Below, one piece after another: positions 31,201-32,244 of a stretch of DNA of 32,244 nt (positions are counted from its first letter, which is position 1; each line of letters starts with the position of its first letter). Source of the DNA: Actinomycetes bacterium (GTDB taxonomy: Bacteria > Actinomycetota > Thermoleophilia > RBG-16-64-13). Location of the stretch: positions 1 through 32,244 of the forward strand of contig JAJZQZ010000010.1 of assembly GCA_021802965.1 (NCBI GenBank), given 5' to 3'. Below the pieces are notes generated by a model, which saw only the letters and a list, made by a program, of their open reading frames with translations, ran no database searches and was not told the DNA's origin. Both the position numbers and the translations under genes were made by a program.

Positions 31201-32244
31201 TCACTCCTCTTCGTCCTCTTCCATCTCCAGGCGGTCGGACTCCAGCCGTGCCTCGTTGAGGCGCAGGAAGTCCTGGTAGATGTACATGAGCTCCTTCTCG
31301 AACAGAGCCCGTTTCAGCTCAACCGAGGTCTTCCGGGTCATGGCCAAGATCTCGTTGGCCTCGGAGTCGGAGAGGTCGATACCGAACTCCTTGAACTTGT
31401 GCTGGATCGTGCGGCTGCCCGAGTGCTTGCCCACGACGAGCTGGCGGGTCAGGCCGACCTCGTCGGGGCTGAAGACCTCGTAGGTGAGAGGGTTCTTGAT
31501 GACCCCGTCCGCGTGGATGCCCGACTCGTGGGCGAACACGTTGGTGCCGACGATGGCCTTCCAGATGGGGATGGCTCGGCTGGAAGCCCGGGCCACATAC
31601 TCCGATATCTCCCGGAACTCGGCGGTGGAGATGCCCAGGTCGAGGCCGTCGAGGTGCTTGAGCGCCATCACCACTTCCTCGAGGGCCGCGTTGCCGGTGC
31701 GCTCGCCGAGGCCGTTCACCGACACGGTCACGTAGCGGGCCCCCGCGCGGACGCCGGCCAGGGTGTTGGCGGTAGCCATACCGAAGTCGTTGTGACAGTG
31801 CACCTCGACGTCGATGCTCAAGGCCTCCAGGATGGTCTGCACCCGCTGGAAGGCCATGAATGGGTCGAGCACCGACAGGGAGTCGCAGAAGCGGAAGCGC
31901 TCCGCCCCCAGCTTCTCGGCCGCCACCGCAAAGGCCAGAAGAAAGTCGAGCCCGGTGCGCGATGCGTCCTCGGCAGAGATGATGAAGGGGAGGCCGCGAT
32001 CCTGGGCGGCCGTCGCGGCCGCCTCGACCTGCTCGAGCAACCACCGCCGGTCGCGGCCGTACTTCTTCTGCAGGTGGCGGTCGGAGGTGCTCATGGATAT
32101 GACCACCGCGTCGACCCCGCATTCAGCCGCCATCTCGATGTGCTCTGGGAAGGCGTGGCAGAAGGCCAGTACGCGGGCGGGCAGTCCCAGGGCCGCGATC
32201 TCGCTGATGGCCTCGCGCTCCTCGAAGAAGAGCCAAGGGCTGAC
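31201..32244 (-). CDS. Homocitrate synthase / 2-isopropylmalate synthase family protein (partial, 5' end outside window)
   Basis: The frame stays open to the right edge, giving 347 residues that begin VSPWLFFEEREAISEIAALG. It is a DRE-TIM metallolyase: HCHNDFGMATANTLAGVRAGA carries the metal-binding and catalytic residues, followed by VNGLGERTGNAALEEVVMAL and HESGIHADG with two metal-site histidines. These enzymes condense acetyl-CoA with a 2-oxoacid. After the TIM barrel there is only the short helical part ending in an acidic tail (MEEDEEE); the LeuA regulatory domain is absent, as in NifV-type homocitrate synthases. 2-Oxoglutarate, 2-oxoisovalerate and pyruvate remain possible substrates. 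The N-terminal RDGEQ motif lies off the edge. Confidence 0.82.
   Translation of the reverse strand, partial: VSPWLFFEEREAISEIAALGLPARVLAFCHAFPEHIEMAAECGVDAVVISMSTSDRHLQKKYGRDRRWLLEQVEAAATAAQDRGLPFIISAEDASRTGLDFLLAFAVAAEKLGAERFRFCDSLSVLDPFMAFQRVQTILEALSIDVEVHCHNDFGMATANTLAGVRAGARYVTVSVNGLGERTGNAALEEVVMALKHLDGLDLGISTAEFREISEYVARASSRAIPIWKAIVGTNVFAHESGIHADGVIKNPLTYEVFSPDEVGLTRQLVVGKHSGSRTIQHKFKEFGIDLSDSEANEILAMTRKTSVELKRALFEKELMYIYQDFLRLNEARLESDRLEMEEDEEE

Overview
The window is gene-dense, GC-rich (about two thirds GC by eye) bacterial chromosome carrying mostly metabolic genes. No tRNA, rRNA, insertion sequence, phage gene or CRISPR array was seen. PimA-like and PimB-like mannosyltransferases, a PucR regulator, the long ACT-domain form of SerA and the codon bias point to an actinobacterial lineage. 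A tungsten-type aldehyde:ferredoxin oxidoreductase (AOR) and a probably NADH-linked ketol-acid reductoisomerase fit a deep, anaerobic or facultative branch better than a classical aerobic one. This placement is inference; no marker gene is present.

Layout. (1) 1-2300: tail of an ArsR-type regulator, a small SHOCT membrane protein, a Cys/Met-metabolism PLP enzyme and a small DMT-type transporter. (2) 2389-8214: a PQQ-propeller protein and a degenerate nuclease-like protein on the minus strand, divergent from a LysR regulator preceded by an AT-rich dyad, then a short SMC-type ATPase with no hinge. (3) 8263-12601, minus strand: DUF2239 protein behind a promoter flanked by two identical palindromes, an M20 carbamoylase/allantoate-type hydrolase, serA and a small ferritin. 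(4) 12879-17943, minus strand: ilvD-ilvB-ilvN-ilvC, the branched-chain amino-acid pathway, ending in two strong hairpins.

(5) 18362-25380, plus strand: aminotransferase (GabT-like), AOR, sucC, sucD, pucR. Read in order, these could carry an omega-amino acid such as GABA to its semialdehyde, oxidise that to the acid with ferredoxin in place of NAD(P)+, and form the CoA thioester. This is the best candidate in the window for an undescribed system. A terminator separates gabT-aor from sucCD-pucR. (6) 25406-31159, minus strand: a tight operon of PimB-like transferase, flippase-like membrane protein, PlsY-like protein, PimA-like transferase, two small unknown proteins and an isocitrate dehydrogenase, preceded by an incomplete homocitrate/isopropylmalate synthase-type gene at the right edge.

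Amino-acid synthesis (met, ser, ilv and a LeuA/NifV-type synthase), redox enzymes and envelope mannolipid genes therefore lie side by side. The regulatory sites best supported by sequence are the TACCCGGGTA pair before the DUF2239 gene, the AT-rich dyad before lysR, and terminators after the PLP enzyme, ilvC and AOR.
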